Assembly: GCF_000698555.1 (NCBI RefSeq)
Contig: NZ_JFHE01000005.1
Coordinates: forward strand, 62,001-126,000
Length of the DNA stretch: 64,000 nucleotides
Origin: Caballeronia grimmiae
Lineage (GTDB): Bacteria > Pseudomonadota > Gammaproteobacteria > Burkholderiales > Burkholderiaceae
Reading direction: 5' to 3'
Shown here: positions 42,178 through 55,013 of the stretch, piece after piece
Layout of the letters: each line of letters starts with the position of its first letter
Position numbering within the stretch: position 1 is the stretch's first letter
Position numbers and translations under genes: made by a program
Notes under the pieces: model-generated
Databases searched by the model: none
What the model saw: the letters and a program-made list of their open reading frames with translations, nothing else
Told to the model about the DNA's origin: nothing

Positions 42178-43029
42178 ATGGCAGCTAGCGAAGGAACGCA
42201 CGCTCTGGATCCGTCCGAGTACATTGCGCACCACTTGCAGAATCTTTCCACGGACCACCAGACGTCGATTTTCGACATCCACGTCTGGAATCTGGACACG
42301 CTGTTCTGGTCCATTCTGTGTGGCCTCTTGACCATCATCATCCTCGGCCTCGCGGCGCGTAAGGCGACGTCCGGTGTTCCCGGCCGCTTCCAGTGCGCCA
42401 TCGAAATGCTCGTGGAAATGGTCGAAGACCAGTCGAAGTCGATGATCCACGGCAACCGCCGCTTCATCGCTCCGCTCGCACTGACCGTGTTCGTCTGGGT
42501 CGCCCTGATGAACTCGCTCGACTTCATCCCCGTGGACTTGCCTGGCCGCGTGATCGGCTGGCTGGGTCTCGAGAACGTCGTGCCCCATCACCGCATCGTT
42601 CCGACGGCCGACCTTAACGGCACCATCGGCATTGCGCTGGGGGTGTTCATTCTGATGATCTACTACAACTTCAAGATCAAGGGCGCCGGCGGCTTCGTGC
42701 ACGAACTGCTGTCCGCTCCGTTCGGCGCGCATCCGGTCTTGTGGATTCCGAACCTTGCGCTGAACATCATCGAGTTCGTGGCCAAGACTGTGTCGCTCGG
42801 CATGCGGCTGTTCGGCAACATGTACGCGGGCGAACTGCTGTTCCTGCTTATCGCATTGCTCGGCAGCATGTGGCATTTCGGCGCGGACGCCTCTGTACTT
42901 GGCTTTATCGGCCACGTGGTCGCGGGTACGGTCTGGGCGATTTTCCACATCCTGATCGTGTTTCTGCAGGCTTTCATCTTCATGATGCTGACGCTGGTGT
43001 ATATCGGCCAGGCTCATGACACGCATTAA
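42178..43029 (+). CDS. atpB: ATP synthase subunit a
   Basis: 283-residue membrane subunit of Fo that forms the proton half-channels next to the c-ring. The essential arginine is in [16 protein letters not shown], the typical helix-4 motif, and [16 protein letters not shown] and [21 protein letters not shown] also match. The ATG at 42178 ([16 protein letters not shown]) is used; the in-frame sequence upstream is spacer. Confidence 0.97.
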   Translation: MAASEGTHALDPSEYIAHHLQNLSTDHQTSIFDIHVWNLDTLFWSILCGLLTIIILGLAARKATSGVPGRFQCAIEMLVEMVEDQSKSMIHGNRRFIAPLALTVFVWVALMNSLDFIPVDLPGRVIGWLGLENVVPHHRIVPTADLNGTIGIALGVFILMIYYNFKIKGAGGFVHELLSAPFGAHPVLWIPNLALNIIEFVAKTVSLGMRLFGNMYAGELLFLLIALLGSMWHFGADASVLGFIGHVVAGTVWAIFHILIVFLQAFIFMMLTLVYIGQAHDTH

Positions 43030-43068
43030 CGCGGCATTGCGGCAGTTCGGAATCGCCAACGGTTCTAA

Positions 43069-43386
<318 letters not shown>

Positions 43387-43524
43387 GGTTACTCGGAAGT
43401 GTGCTGCGTCTGATTTTTTGGACACGACGCAAAGCGGAACGGTGAGGCGCTGATCGAGCACAACAGCCGGTTAGCGCCTTTTAACCGTTTCACTCTCCCG
43501 AAAAGCAACGTTTAAGGAAACACC

Positions 43525-43995
43525 GTGAATCTCAACGCAACCCTGTTTGCGCAAATGGTCGTGTTTCTGATCCTCGCGTGGTTCACGATGAAGTTCGTGT
43601 GGCCGCCGTTGATCAACGCCCTCGACGAGCGCTCGAAAAAGATTGCCGACGGCCTCGCCGCCGCCGACAAGGGCAAGGCGGAACTCGAAGCTGCGCACAA
43701 GCGCGTCGACCAGGAACTCGCCCAGGCACGCAATGACGGTCAGCAGCGTATCGCTGACGCCGAAAAGCGGGCGGCTGCCGTCGCCGACGAAATCAAGGCC
43801 AATGCTCACGCGGAAGCTGCGCGCATCGTCGCGCAAGCCAAGGCGGACGCCGACCAGCAAGTCGTCAAGGCTCGCGAAACACTGCGCGCCGAAGTCGCCG
43901 CGCTGGCCGTCAAGGGCGCCGAGCAAATTCTGAAGCGCGAAGTCGATCAGAAGGCTCACGCCGATCTGCTGAATCAACTCAAAACCGAGCTCTGA
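43525..43995 (+). CDS. atpF: ATP synthase subunit b
   Basis: 156 residues: one N-terminal membrane helix ([22 protein letters not shown]) and a long charged coiled coil that forms the peripheral stalk. The start codon is GTG at 43525, preceded by AAGGAA. It ends two bases before atpH. Confidence 0.96.
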   Translation: MNLNATLFAQMVVFLILAWFTMKFVWPPLINALDERSKKIADGLAAADKGKAELEAAHKRVDQELAQARNDGQQRIADAEKRAAAVADEIKANAHAEAARIVAQAKADADQQVVKARETLRAEVAALAVKGAEQILKREVDQKAHADLLNQLKTEL

Positions 43996-43997
43996 TC

Positions 43998-44540
43998 ATG
44001 GCCGAACTTGCAACCATCGCTCGTCCTTACGCAGAAGCGCTGTTCCGCGTGGCCGAAACCGGCGATCTCGCGGTCTGGTCCACCTTCGTCGAGGAGCTGG
44101 CACAGGTTGCGCGTCTGCCCGAAGTGGAGACGGTCGCCTCGAGCCCGAAGGTCAGCCGCGAGCAGATCACGGACTTGCTGCTCGCCGCGGTGAAGTCGCC
44201 GCTGGCTCAGAGCAGTGCTCAGGCGAAGAATTTCGTGCGCATGCTGGTAGAGAATCATCGTCTGCCGCTGCTGCCGGAAATCGCCGTCCAGTTCGACGAG
44301 CTGAAGAACGCCCGTGAAGGTGCGGCCGACGCGCATATCGTCAGCGCGTTCCCCCTCGAAGGCGCACAGTTGAACGACTTGGTCGCAAGCCTCGAACGCA
44401 AGTTCGAGCGCAAGCTGAAGCCGATCGTCGAAATCGATCAGTCGCTGATCGGCGGCGTTCGCGTAACGGTCGGCGACGAAGTGCTCGATACCTCGGTCCG
44501 CGCGCGCCTCGCCAGCATGCAGACGGCTCTGACCGCCTGA
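43998..44540 (+). CDS. atpH: ATP synthase subunit delta
   Basis: 180-residue F1 delta/OSCP subunit linking the F1 head to subunit b. It has the N-terminal helical bundle [15 protein letters not shown] and the C-terminal family motif [28 protein letters not shown]. Complete and of usual length. Confidence 0.96.
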   Translation: MAELATIARPYAEALFRVAETGDLAVWSTFVEELAQVARLPEVETVASSPKVSREQITDLLLAAVKSPLAQSSAQAKNFVRMLVENHRLPLLPEIAVQFDELKNAREGAADAHIVSAFPLEGAQLNDLVASLERKFERKLKPIVEIDQSLIGGVRVTVGDEVLDTSVRARLASMQTALTA

Positions 44541-44597
44541 CGCTTCCCGGAAGCGCCTTAGCTGGCACGCAACAGAATTGACTATCAGGAGCGAATA

Positions 44598-46139
<1,542 letters not shown>

Positions 46140-46201
46140 TCGGGACAGAGGAGCAACGCGCGGTGTGAAAGCGCCGCGCGGCTTCGATCAAGGAGTAAGC
46201 A

Positions 46202-47086
46202 ATGGCTGGAATGAAGGAAATTCGCGGCAAGATCAAGAGCGTTCAAAACACGCGCAAGATCACGAAAGCGATGGAAATGGTCGCCGCATCGAAGATGCGC
46301 CGCGCCCAGGAGCGCATGCGTTCCGCCCGTCCGTATGCCGACAAGGTCCGCGCAATCGCCGCGCACATGAGCGCAGCGAACCCCGAGTATCGTCACCCGT
46401 TCATGGTGACGAACGAGGGCGCGAAGACGGCCGGCCTGATCCTCGTCACGACCGACAAGGGTCTGTGCGGCGGCATGAACACGAACATCCTGCGTGCGTC
46501 GCTGGCCAAGATCAAAGAGCTGGACCAGAGCGGCGTGTCCGTCGAGGCGTCGGCTATTGGCGGCAAGGGGCTCGGCTTCCTGAACCGGCTGCGCGCCAAG
46601 GTCGTGTCGCAAGTCACGCAACTGGGCGATACGCCGCATCTGGAAAAGCTGATCGGCGCGATCAAGGTGCAGCTCGACCTGTATTCGGAAGGCAAGATCA
46701 ACGCGGTGTACCTGGCGTACACGCGCTTCGTCAATACGATGAAGCAGGAAGCGGTGATCGAGCAATTGCTGCCGCTGTCGGTTGACGACCTCAACCAGAA
46801 GAGCGCGGACGGCGAGACGCCGAAGACGTCGTGGGATTACATCTACGAGCCGGACGCTCAGACCGTGGTGGACGACCTGCTCGTGCGCTACGTCGAAGCG
46901 CTCGTGTATCAGGCGGTCGCGGAAAACATGGCGTCGGAACAGTCGGCGCGGATGGTCGCGATGAAGGCCGCGTCCGACAACGCGAAGACCGTGATCAACG
47001 AACTGCAGCTCGTCTACAACAAGAGCCGCCAGGCCGCGATTACGAAAGAATTGTCGGAAATCGTCGGCGGCGCCGCTGCGGTCTGA
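46202..47086 (+). CDS. atpG: ATP synthase subunit gamma
   Basis: 294-residue central rotor shaft. N-terminal [33 protein letters not shown] and C-terminal [53 protein letters not shown] are the family termini that form the coiled coil. Complete. Confidence 0.97.
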   Translation: MAGMKEIRGKIKSVQNTRKITKAMEMVAASKMRRAQERMRSARPYADKVRAIAAHMSAANPEYRHPFMVTNEGAKTAGLILVTTDKGLCGGMNTNILRASLAKIKELDQSGVSVEASAIGGKGLGFLNRLRAKVVSQVTQLGDTPHLEKLIGAIKVQLDLYSEGKINAVYLAYTRFVNTMKQEAVIEQLLPLSVDDLNQKSADGETPKTSWDYIYEPDAQTVVDDLLVRYVEALVYQAVAENMASEQSARMVAMKAASDNAKTVINELQLVYNKSRQAAITKELSEIVGGAAAV

Positions 47087-47100
47087 GCTTGACCGCGTGA

Positions 47101-48522
<1,422 letters not shown>

Positions 48523-48613
48523 GGTCGGGTTCTTCGGGCGGACGCCAGCCGCGTTTTCACACGCGCGCTGACGTCCACGGATGACACTGACCCTCGGCTT
48601 GGAGTCGACATAA

Positions 48614-49039
48614 ATGGCAACCATCAAAGTAGACGTCGTTAGCGCGGAAGAGCAAATCTTCTCGGGCCAGGCGAAGTTCGTCGCGCTGCCGGGCGAATCC
48701 GGTGAGCTGGGCATTCTGCCGGGTCACACGCCGCTCATCACGCGCATTCGTCCGGGCGCGGTTCGCATCGAGGCGGAAGACGGCTCGGAAGAGTTCGTGT
48801 TCGTCGCCGGCGGGATTCTCGAGATTCAGCCGGGCATCGTGACCGTGCTCGCGGATACCGCCATCCGCGGCGCCGATCTCGACGAAGCGAAGGCCGAGCA
48901 AGCGAAAAAGCGCGCCGAGGAAGCGTTGCAGAACAACACTTCCGAGCTGGAATACGCCACCGCGCAAGCGGAACTGGCGTACGCGGCAGCTCAGATTGCA
49001 GCAATTCAGCGTCTGCGCAAGGCGCACGCGAAGCACTAA
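48614..49039 (+). CDS. atpC: ATP synthase subunit epsilon
   Basis: 141 residues: beta-sandwich domain ([40 protein letters not shown]) and two C-terminal helices that can inhibit ATP hydrolysis. Last gene of the operon, followed by a strong terminator. Confidence 0.96.
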   Translation: MATIKVDVVSAEEQIFSGQAKFVALPGESGELGILPGHTPLITRIRPGAVRIEAEDGSEEFVFVAGGILEIQPGIVTVLADTAIRGADLDEAKAEQAKKRAEEALQNNTSELEYATAQAELAYAAAQIAAIQRLRKAHAKH

Positions 49040-49066
49040 GCAGTCACGCTTCGCAAGCAGTCAGAG

Positions 49067-49092
49067 AAAGCAGCCTTCGGGCTGCTTTTTTT
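49067..49092 (+). terminator. Terminator of the ATP synthase operon
   Basis: Perfect 9-bp stem AAAGCAGCC / GGCTGCTTT with a stable TTCG tetraloop, followed by T residues, 28 bases after atpC. Confidence 0.94.
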
Positions 49093-49214
49093 ACGCGCGT
49101 CGTCAGGGCAGCATGGCCGGTCGCCATGCGCTGCGGGTAACACTCAATGCCGTCACGCGCGACCGGCGGGCACAATGGCCTTCCAATCAGCCTTCATTCG
49201 GGCGGAGACCATCG

Positions 49215-50945
49215 ATGGCAACTGAACCGACGCAGGCCGGCGCGCAGATCGAACCGCGCGACGGGCTTTCCTATGTCCGCGGCGCAACCGATATCCCCTT
49301 GAGCGACGCGACCGTATCGCGTTTTCTTCTGGACACAGTCGAGCGTTTTCCGGACCGGCCGGCTGTCGTCTTCCGCGAGCAGGGCATCCGCTGGACGTGG
49401 CGTGAGTTCGCGCATGAAGTCGACGTGCTCGCGAGCGGCCTGCTCGCGCTCGGACTGAAAGCGGGCGATCGCGTCGGCATCTGGTCGCCGAATCGCGTGG
49501 AGTGGCTGCTGACGCAATTTGCGACGGCGCGCATGGGCGCTGTCCTCGTCAATATCAATCCGGCCTATCGGCTGGCCGAACTCGAGTACGCGCTGAACAA
49601 GGTCGGCTGCAAAGCGATCGTCGCGGCGGAGCAGTTCAAGTCGTCGAAATATCTGGAGATGCTGCAGACGCTTGCGCCTGAACTCGCCGACGCCGAGCCC
49701 AACGCGCTGCACGCGGCACGGTTGCCTGAACTGCGCGCCGTCATCCGCATGGGCGCCGCCGTCACGCCCGGCATGCTGAACTTCGAAGACGTGATGGCGA
49801 AAGGCCGCGCCGCCGTCGACACAGCGAACCTCGACGCGCTCGAAGCGAAGCTCGCTCCGGACGACGCGATCAACATCCAGTTCACGAGCGGCACGACCGG
49901 CAATCCGAAGGGCGCGACGCTGACGCATCGGAATATCGTCAACAACGCGCGATACATCGCGATGGCGATGCGGCTCACCGAGGAAGACTCCCTGTGCATT
50001 CCGGTGCCGCTGTATCACTGCTTCGGCATGGTGCTGGCGGTGCTGGCGTGCGTCTCGACCGGCGCGGCGATGATCTTCCCCGGCGAAGCGTTCGATCCGG
50101 CCGCGACGCTCGCCGCCGTCCACGAAGAACGCTGCACCGCGCTGCATGGCGTGCCGACGATGTTCATCGCGGAACTGGATCACCCGGACTTCGCGAAATA
50201 CGATCTCAGTCGCCTGCGTACGGGCATCATGGCGGGTTCGCCGTGTCCGATCGAGACGATGAAGCGCGTCGTTTCAACGATGCATCTCGCCGAAATCACG
50301 ATCGCATACGGCATGACGGAGACGAGCCCCGTGTCGTTCCAGAGTTCGACCACCGACCCGCTCGACAAGCGCACGACGACCGTCGGGCGCATTCAGCCAC
50401 ATCTGGAAGTGAAGATCGTCGATCCGCTCGGAGAGATCGTGCCGGTCGGCGAGACCGGCGAGCTCTGCACGCGCGGCTATTCGGTGATGAAAGGCTACTG
50501 GGGCGAAGACGAAAAGACGCGCGAAGCAATCATCGACGGATGGATGCATACCGGCGACCTCGCGACCATCGACGCCGAAGGCTACTGCAACATCGTCGGC
50601 CGGTTGAAGGACATGGTCATACGCGGCGGCGAGAATGTGTATCCGCGCGAAATCGAAGAGTTTCTGTTTCGTCACCCGAAGATTCAGTCCGTGCAGGTCT
50701 TCGGCGTGCCCGACGAAAAATATGGCGAGGAAGTGTGCGCGTGGATCGTCGTGCGGCCCGGCGAACAGGCGAGCGAAGAGGATATTCGCGCATTTTGCCA
50801 AGGACAAATCGCCCATTACAAGATCCCGCGATATATCCGCTTCGTCGATGAACTGCCGATGACAGTCACCGGGAAGGCGCAGAAGTTCGTGATGCGGGCG
50901 CGCATGATCGACGAACTCAAGCTGGCGGAGTCCAGGACCGCATAA
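49215..50945 (+). CDS. AMP-forming acyl-CoA synthetase
   Basis: 576-residue ANL-superfamily ligase. The P-loop is [22 protein letters not shown]; further motifs are [11 protein letters not shown], the hinge region [41 protein letters not shown], and the catalytic lysine in [11 protein letters not shown]. It would activate a fatty or other carboxylic acid to its CoA thioester through an acyl-AMP; chain length is not predictable, although it resembles medium/short-chain types. The ATG at 49215 follows GGAGACC. It has its own terminator and is separate from the atp operon. Confidence 0.93.
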   Translation: MATEPTQAGAQIEPRDGLSYVRGATDIPLSDATVSRFLLDTVERFPDRPAVVFREQGIRWTWREFAHEVDVLASGLLALGLKAGDRVGIWSPNRVEWLLTQFATARMGAVLVNINPAYRLAELEYALNKVGCKAIVAAEQFKSSKYLEMLQTLAPELADAEPNALHAARLPELRAVIRMGAAVTPGMLNFEDVMAKGRAAVDTANLDALEAKLAPDDAINIQFTSGTTGNPKGATLTHRNIVNNARYIAMAMRLTEEDSLCIPVPLYHCFGMVLAVLACVSTGAAMIFPGEAFDPAATLAAVHEERCTALHGVPTMFIAELDHPDFAKYDLSRLRTGIMAGSPCPIETMKRVVSTMHLAEITIAYGMTETSPVSFQSSTTDPLDKRTTTVGRIQPHLEVKIVDPLGEIVPVGETGELCTRGYSVMKGYWGEDEKTREAIIDGWMHTGDLATIDAEGYCNIVGRLKDMVIRGGENVYPREIEEFLFRHPKIQSVQVFGVPDEKYGEEVCAWIVVRPGEQASEEDIRAFCQGQIAHYKIPRYIRFVDELPMTVTGKAQKFVMRARMIDELKLAESRTA

Positions 50946-50975
50946 GCGGTTCGGCGTAGAACGGTGGAAAAGACA

Positions 50976-50999
50976 AAGGGAGCGCGCGGGCGCTCCCTT
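50976..50999 (+). terminator. Terminator after acyl-CoA synthetase gene
   Basis: 10-bp stem AAGGGAGCGC / GCGCTCCCTT with a 4-base loop; only a short T content follows (TTC), so efficiency is uncertain. Confidence 0.75.
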
Positions 51000-51049
51000 C
51001 TGTCATGGGACAAACGTCCGCGCGACAATCGCAAACGTTTGTTCAGGCG

Positions 51050-51382
51050 AAAAAAAAGCGGGCCTGGAGCCCGCTAAAAACCACACGCTACGGGGTTAGC
51101 GCGAGGAGACCAACTGTGGGAGACTTCGATTTTTAAATCGAAGAACGATCCCAACACCGATGTCCCTGGAAGAGCGTCGACCTTCGCCGACCACCCCAAC
51201 GCACGGCATTTGCACTGCGCGTTCGAATCCATCCGTGTTGAAACCGTTTGAACAGATTGTGGGCGAATTGAATCTGGATCGGCGTAACAAAGTGTTTCAG
51301 GTTGTAACCCGCGCCGGACAAGGCGCCGATAAACAATCTCGCGCGAATCCACCTTTTGTCTTGCAAATATTCTCGCTTATTC
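51050..51382 (-). ncRNA. Candidate minus-strand transcript of about 330 nt
   Basis: Bounded on the minus strand by TTGACG-N17-AATAAA (51412-51417 and 51389-51394) and by the terminator at 51057-51075. It contains a perfect hairpin CTTCGATTT-TT-AAATCGAAG (51124-51143) and, close to the end, TCTCCTC, complementary to ribosome binding sites. An alternative is a GTG-started 92-codon frame (51352-51074) ending in the terminator, but its codon third positions are much less GC-rich than in neighbouring genes and nothing resembles a known domain. The 547-base gap up to the esterase gene holds nothing else apart from A/T-rich sequence around 51480-51540. Confidence 0.35.
51057..51075 (-). terminator. 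Rho-independent terminator on the minus strand
   Basis: 7-bp stem AGCGGGC / GCCCGCT with a 5-base loop; on the minus strand it is followed by eight T residues, on plus only by AAAAA. It therefore ends a leftward transcript, although no recognised leftward gene lies upstream. Confidence 0.8.
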
Positions 51383-51547
51383 CACCGATTTATTCTGTCG
51401 CCGCTCTTACGCGTCAAAATACCGTTTTTTGGCCCACGCGCTGATTTGCAAATCCTCAGAAAATTAGCACGTGTGCACGGAAGAAATCGATTAGAAAAAG
51501 CCTACACACTCGTTCGATTCACATAACCAATTCTATTGGAGACTCGC

Positions 51548-52495
51548 ATGACCATTGACGCAGCTTTGCACCGCTACTACCACGATGTCGCCGAGGCGTT
51601 CCCGCCGCTCGCACCGGACGCTGGCGCACCCGCGATACGTGAGCGGTTCAAGGCCGTGGCGCAGGCGTACGCACGCGAACGTGACAACGCTGTGACCGTC
51701 GAGGACATTGACATTGTTTTACAAGAACGGACGCTGGCAGCGCGCATTTATAAGCCGCGTGCGACGAGTGGTCCGCTGCCGCTGCTCGTCTATTTTCATG
51801 GCGGAGGCTGGGTCGTCGGCGATATCGACACGCACGACGCGCTCGTCGCCCGCCTTGCGCTCGACGCACAGTGCGCCGTGGCTAGCGTCGATTACCGTCT
51901 AGCGCCCGAGCATCCGTTTCCCGCGCCTTGCGACGACGCGCTCGACGCGCTGATCTGGTTCGCGGAGCATCGCTCGCGGCTGGGCTTCGCAACGGATCGG
52001 CTGGGCGTCGGCGGCGACAGCGCGGGCGCGCATCTGGCGGTCGTCGCGGCGCGCGGCGCGAACGAGCGCGTGGCGGGTCTCGTCGGCTTGCAACTGCTGC
52101 TGTATCCGGTCATGCGGCGGCAATTCGAAAGTCCGAGTTGCGTCGCGAATGCAAACGGCCCCGGACTGACGAACGACGAGATGAAGTGGTACTGGACGCA
52201 GTTCCTGTCTGGCGTCACGCCCGGCGATCACGACGTCCGCGCCTTTCCCCTCGCCGAGCCGTTCGAGCGCACGCCGGCGCGCGCGCTGATCGTCGCGGCC
52301 GCCTACGATCCGCTCTACGACGACGCTTTCGAGCTCAAACGCTTCCTCGAAACGAACGGCGGTCCCGTCGAAGTCATCGACGCCAGGGACATGACGCACG
52401 GATTCGCGCGCTTGCATACGCAGTCCGACGCGGCGCTCGGCTGGCTGCGGAAGATAGGCGAACGCGCGGGCGCGTTGCTGCGCGCGGAGCGGTGA
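51548..52495 (+). CDS. Alpha/beta hydrolase, HSL (acetyl-esterase) family
   Basis: 315-residue serine hydrolase. The oxyanion motif is YFHGGGWVVGD, the nucleophile elbow GGDSAGAH with Ser near residue 160, the acid AAYDPLYDDA and the catalytic His in DMTHGFARLH: a complete hormone-sensitive-lipase-type triad. It hydrolyses short acyl esters; the natural substrate is unknown. TTGGAG is 7-9 bases before the ATG at 51548. It is convergent with pheC, with stops 4 bases apart. Confidence 0.92.
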   Translation: MTIDAALHRYYHDVAEAFPPLAPDAGAPAIRERFKAVAQAYARERDNAVTVEDIDIVLQERTLAARIYKPRATSGPLPLLVYFHGGGWVVGDIDTHDALVARLALDAQCAVASVDYRLAPEHPFPAPCDDALDALIWFAEHRSRLGFATDRLGVGGDSAGAHLAVVAARGANERVAGLVGLQLLLYPVMRRQFESPSCVANANGPGLTNDEMKWYWTQFLSGVTPGDHDVRAFPLAEPFERTPARALIVAAAYDPLYDDAFELKRFLETNGGPVEVIDARDMTHGFARLHTQSDAALGWLRKIGERAGALLRAER

Positions 52496-52499
52496 AAGG

Positions 52500-53330
52500 C
52501 TACTTCAGCCACTTGTCGACGACAGCCTGAAACTCGCCCGTCGACCGCGTCAGATGCAGCCACTGATCGACGTACTGCTGCCACGCGACATCCCCGCGCG
52601 GCAGCAGATACGCCTTTTCGCCGAACTGAAATGGCTTGTCCGGATGCACCGAGCACAGGCCGGGATTGAGCTTCTGTTGCAGCAGCGTTTCGGAGGCATC
52701 GGTGACCATCACGTCGGCGTGGCCGTCGAGGATCTGCTTGAAGATCGTCACGTTGTCCGGGTACTCGATCAACTGCGAGTGTGAAAAGAACTGCTTGGCG
52801 AAGCGCTCGTTCGTGCCGCCGGGATTGACGATGGTCCGCACGCCCGGCTGGTCGATTGCCGCGACGGTCTGATACTTGTCGACGTCGGCGCAACGCACGA
52901 TCGGCGTCTTCCCGTCCTCCATGTACGGCGCGGTGAAGAACGCGCGCTTCTGCCGGTCAAGCGTCGTCGACACGCCGCCGACGGCAATATCGCATTTCGC
53001 GGTGAAATCGTTCATCAGGTTCGACCACGATGTCTTCACGTACTCCGCCTTCGCGCCGAGCGACTTCGCAAGGCTGTCCGCCAGATCGATGTCGATGCCT
53101 TCGAACTGCCCGTCCGGCTTGAGGAACGTGTACGGCTTGTAATCGCCGGTCGTGCAGACGCGCATCGTGTGGCGCGCGAGGACATCGTCGAGTCGCGAGG
53201 CGACCGGTGCGGACGCGGGCGCGGCTTGCGCGACGCTGCCCGCCTGAACCGTCTGGGCGCACGCGACGCCCGATGCGAAAACCGACCACGCGACTGCACA
53301 CGCGGCGAGACTGAAGAACGTGCGTTTCAT
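52500..53330 (-). CDS. pheC: Exported cyclohexadienyl dehydratase (PheC-like)
   Basis: 276-residue protein with a signal peptide (about 1-25, ASGVACAQ) and a type II periplasmic-binding fold. Its motifs match Pseudomonas PheC rather than amino-acid receptors: RVCTTGDYKPYTF, TSWSNLMNDF, IDQPGVRTIVNPGGTNERFA, NVTIFKQILDGHADVMVTDA, EKAYLLPRGD and YVDQWLHL. PheC turns prephenate into phenylpyruvate and arogenate into phenylalanine in the periplasm. The ATG at 53330 starts the signal peptide; 13 upstream in-frame codons are Ser/Gln-rich and unlikely. Divergent from hemE. Confidence 0.86.
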   Translation of the reverse strand: MKRTFFSLAACAVAWSVFASGVACAQTVQAGSVAQAAPASAPVASRLDDVLARHTMRVCTTGDYKPYTFLKPDGQFEGIDIDLADSLAKSLGAKAEYVKTSWSNLMNDFTAKCDIAVGGVSTTLDRQKRAFFTAPYMEDGKTPIVRCADVDKYQTVAAIDQPGVRTIVNPGGTNERFAKQFFSHSQLIEYPDNVTIFKQILDGHADVMVTDASETLLQQKLNPGLCSVHPDKPFQFGEKAYLLPRGDVAWQQYVDQWLHLTRSTGEFQAVVDKWLK

Positions 53331-53510
53331 CGATGCTCCTGATTGTTGTTGTGACGACGAGGCGGCCATCGATGATAGCGAGCACGCGGTCGTCTGAGAA
53401 TCATCTCGAAAAGACGCCGCCCCGCGCGGATTTGCCGCCGCGCTGCTGCGGAAACGGGCAGCCCGTCCGGTAGAATGGGCGATTCTCTTCTGGCTTCAGC
53501 ACCGAGCGAC

Positions 53511-54596
53511 GTGGCACAGACTCTCCTCAACGACACCTTCCTGCGTGCGCTGCTGCGCCAGCCGACCGACTACACGCCCATCTGGCTGATGCGCCAGGCT
53601 GGCCGCTACTTGCCCGAGTACAACGCGACGCGGGCGCGCGCCGGCAGTTTCCTGGGACTCGCGAAGAATCCTGATTTCGCCACCGAAGTGACGCTGCAAC
53701 CGCTCGAACGCTTCCCGCTCGACGCCGCCATTCTGTTTTCGGACATCCTGACGGTCCCCGACGCGATGGGCCTCGGCTTGAACTTCGTGCAGGGCGAAGG
53801 CCCGCGCTTCGAGCGCACCGTGCGTACGGAAGACGACGTGAAGCGCCTCGCCGTGCCGGACATCGACGCCACGCTGCGTTACGTCACCGATGCCGTGAGC
53901 CAGATTCGCCGCGCGCTGACGGACGCGCAAGGCCGCCAGAAAGTGCCGCTGATCGGCTTCTCCGGCAGTCCGTGGACGCTCGCCTGCTATATGGTCGAAG
54001 GCGGCGGCTCGGACGATCATCGAACCGTGAAGTCGATGGCTTATGCCCGGCCCGACCTGATGCATCGCATTCTGGACGTGAACGCGCAAGCCGTGACCGC
54101 GTATCTGAATGCGCAGATCGAAGCGGGCGCGCAAGCGGTGATGATTTTCGACACGTGGGGCGGTGCACTCGCCGATGGCGCTTACCAGCGCTTCTCGCTC
54201 GACTACATCGCGAAGGTCGTCGCGGGGCTGAAGCGCGAGCACGACGGCGAACGCGTGCCGGTCATCACGTTCACGAAGGGCGGCGGGCTGTGGCTCGAAG
54301 AGATCGCCGCAACGGGCGTGAACGCAGTCGGCCTCGACTGGACGGTGAACCTCGGCGTCGCGCGCAAGCGTGTCGGCGGCCGCGTGGCGCTTCAGGGGAA
54401 CATCGACCCGGCCGTGCTGTTCGCGCCGCCCGAGGCAATTCGCGCCGAAGCGCGCGGCGTGCTCGACAGCTTCGGGAATTTTCCGGGCCATGTTTTCAAT
54501 CTTGGCCACGGCATCTCGCAGTTCACGCCGCCGGATCACGTCGCCGAACTGGTCGACGAAGTCCACAAGCACAGCCGCGCGATACGCGCCGCGTGA
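53511..54596 (+). CDS. hemE: HemE, uroporphyrinogen decarboxylase
   Basis: Heme-biosynthesis enzyme that removes four carboxyl groups from uroporphyrinogen III. About 361 residues, with [28 protein letters not shown] (substrate arginines), the catalytic Asp in [34 protein letters not shown] and [16 protein letters not shown]. The start is placed at GTG 53511 ([10 protein letters not shown]), the pattern of Burkholderia HemE; an ATG at 53475 would add 12 nonconserved residues. Confidence 0.96.
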   Translation: MAQTLLNDTFLRALLRQPTDYTPIWLMRQAGRYLPEYNATRARAGSFLGLAKNPDFATEVTLQPLERFPLDAAILFSDILTVPDAMGLGLNFVQGEGPRFERTVRTEDDVKRLAVPDIDATLRYVTDAVSQIRRALTDAQGRQKVPLIGFSGSPWTLACYMVEGGGSDDHRTVKSMAYARPDLMHRILDVNAQAVTAYLNAQIEAGAQAVMIFDTWGGALADGAYQRFSLDYIAKVVAGLKREHDGERVPVITFTKGGGLWLEEIAATGVNAVGLDWTVNLGVARKRVGGRVALQGNIDPAVLFAPPEAIRAEARGVLDSFGNFPGHVFNLGHGISQFTPPDHVAELVDEVHKHSRAIRAA

Positions 54597-55013
54597 TTCC
54601 GACCGGACGATGCTGCGGTGCAGCGTCATCCGTAACGCCCGCCCTTCGCGGCCTGCCGGGATGTCAAGATCGACTTATGCACATTTTGTTCGTTGCGTCG
54701 CGCCATCAGACATATGAGCCGGGGCCATCCATAAATCGGCTCTATTCGTGAAGCAAGTGGCTGTTTTAAAACAACTTTACTGAGTTTTGTCCGAAATGTG
54801 GGCAGACGCACATAAGCGATCCGTGACATTGATTCCGGCGAAGCACAGCCCAGTTCTCAACAAAGTTATCCACAGGCCTGTGGAAAGCACTGCAAAACCA
54901 AAAAAAATCGCTTACTTACGGGCGTTTCTGACGTTCCACTTTAACTTCGTCCCGTCCGGGCTTGCGCGGCCGTGGGACGGCCTCGCGGCGGCTGCCGACG
55001 AGCGCGCCACGCG
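54597..55013. other. priA upstream region with a DnaA-box palindrome
   Basis: 417 bases, A/T-rich for this genome. A perfect DnaA box TTATCCACA (54866-54874) merges with an inverted copy to give a perfect 16-bp palindrome TCCACAGGCCTGTGGA (54869-54884). A-run AAAAAAAA lies near 54900. The region probably contains the priA promoter. No gene is supported. Confidence 0.5.

Noticed and set aside
51160..51444. 94-codon plus-strand frame before the esterase gene
   Set aside because: No ribosome site, no recognisable domain, and it lies opposite the putative minus-strand transcript.
53475..53510. Longer HemE start at 53475
   Set aside because: The 12 added residues are not part of the family; GTG at 53511 gives the typical [10 protein letters not shown] start.
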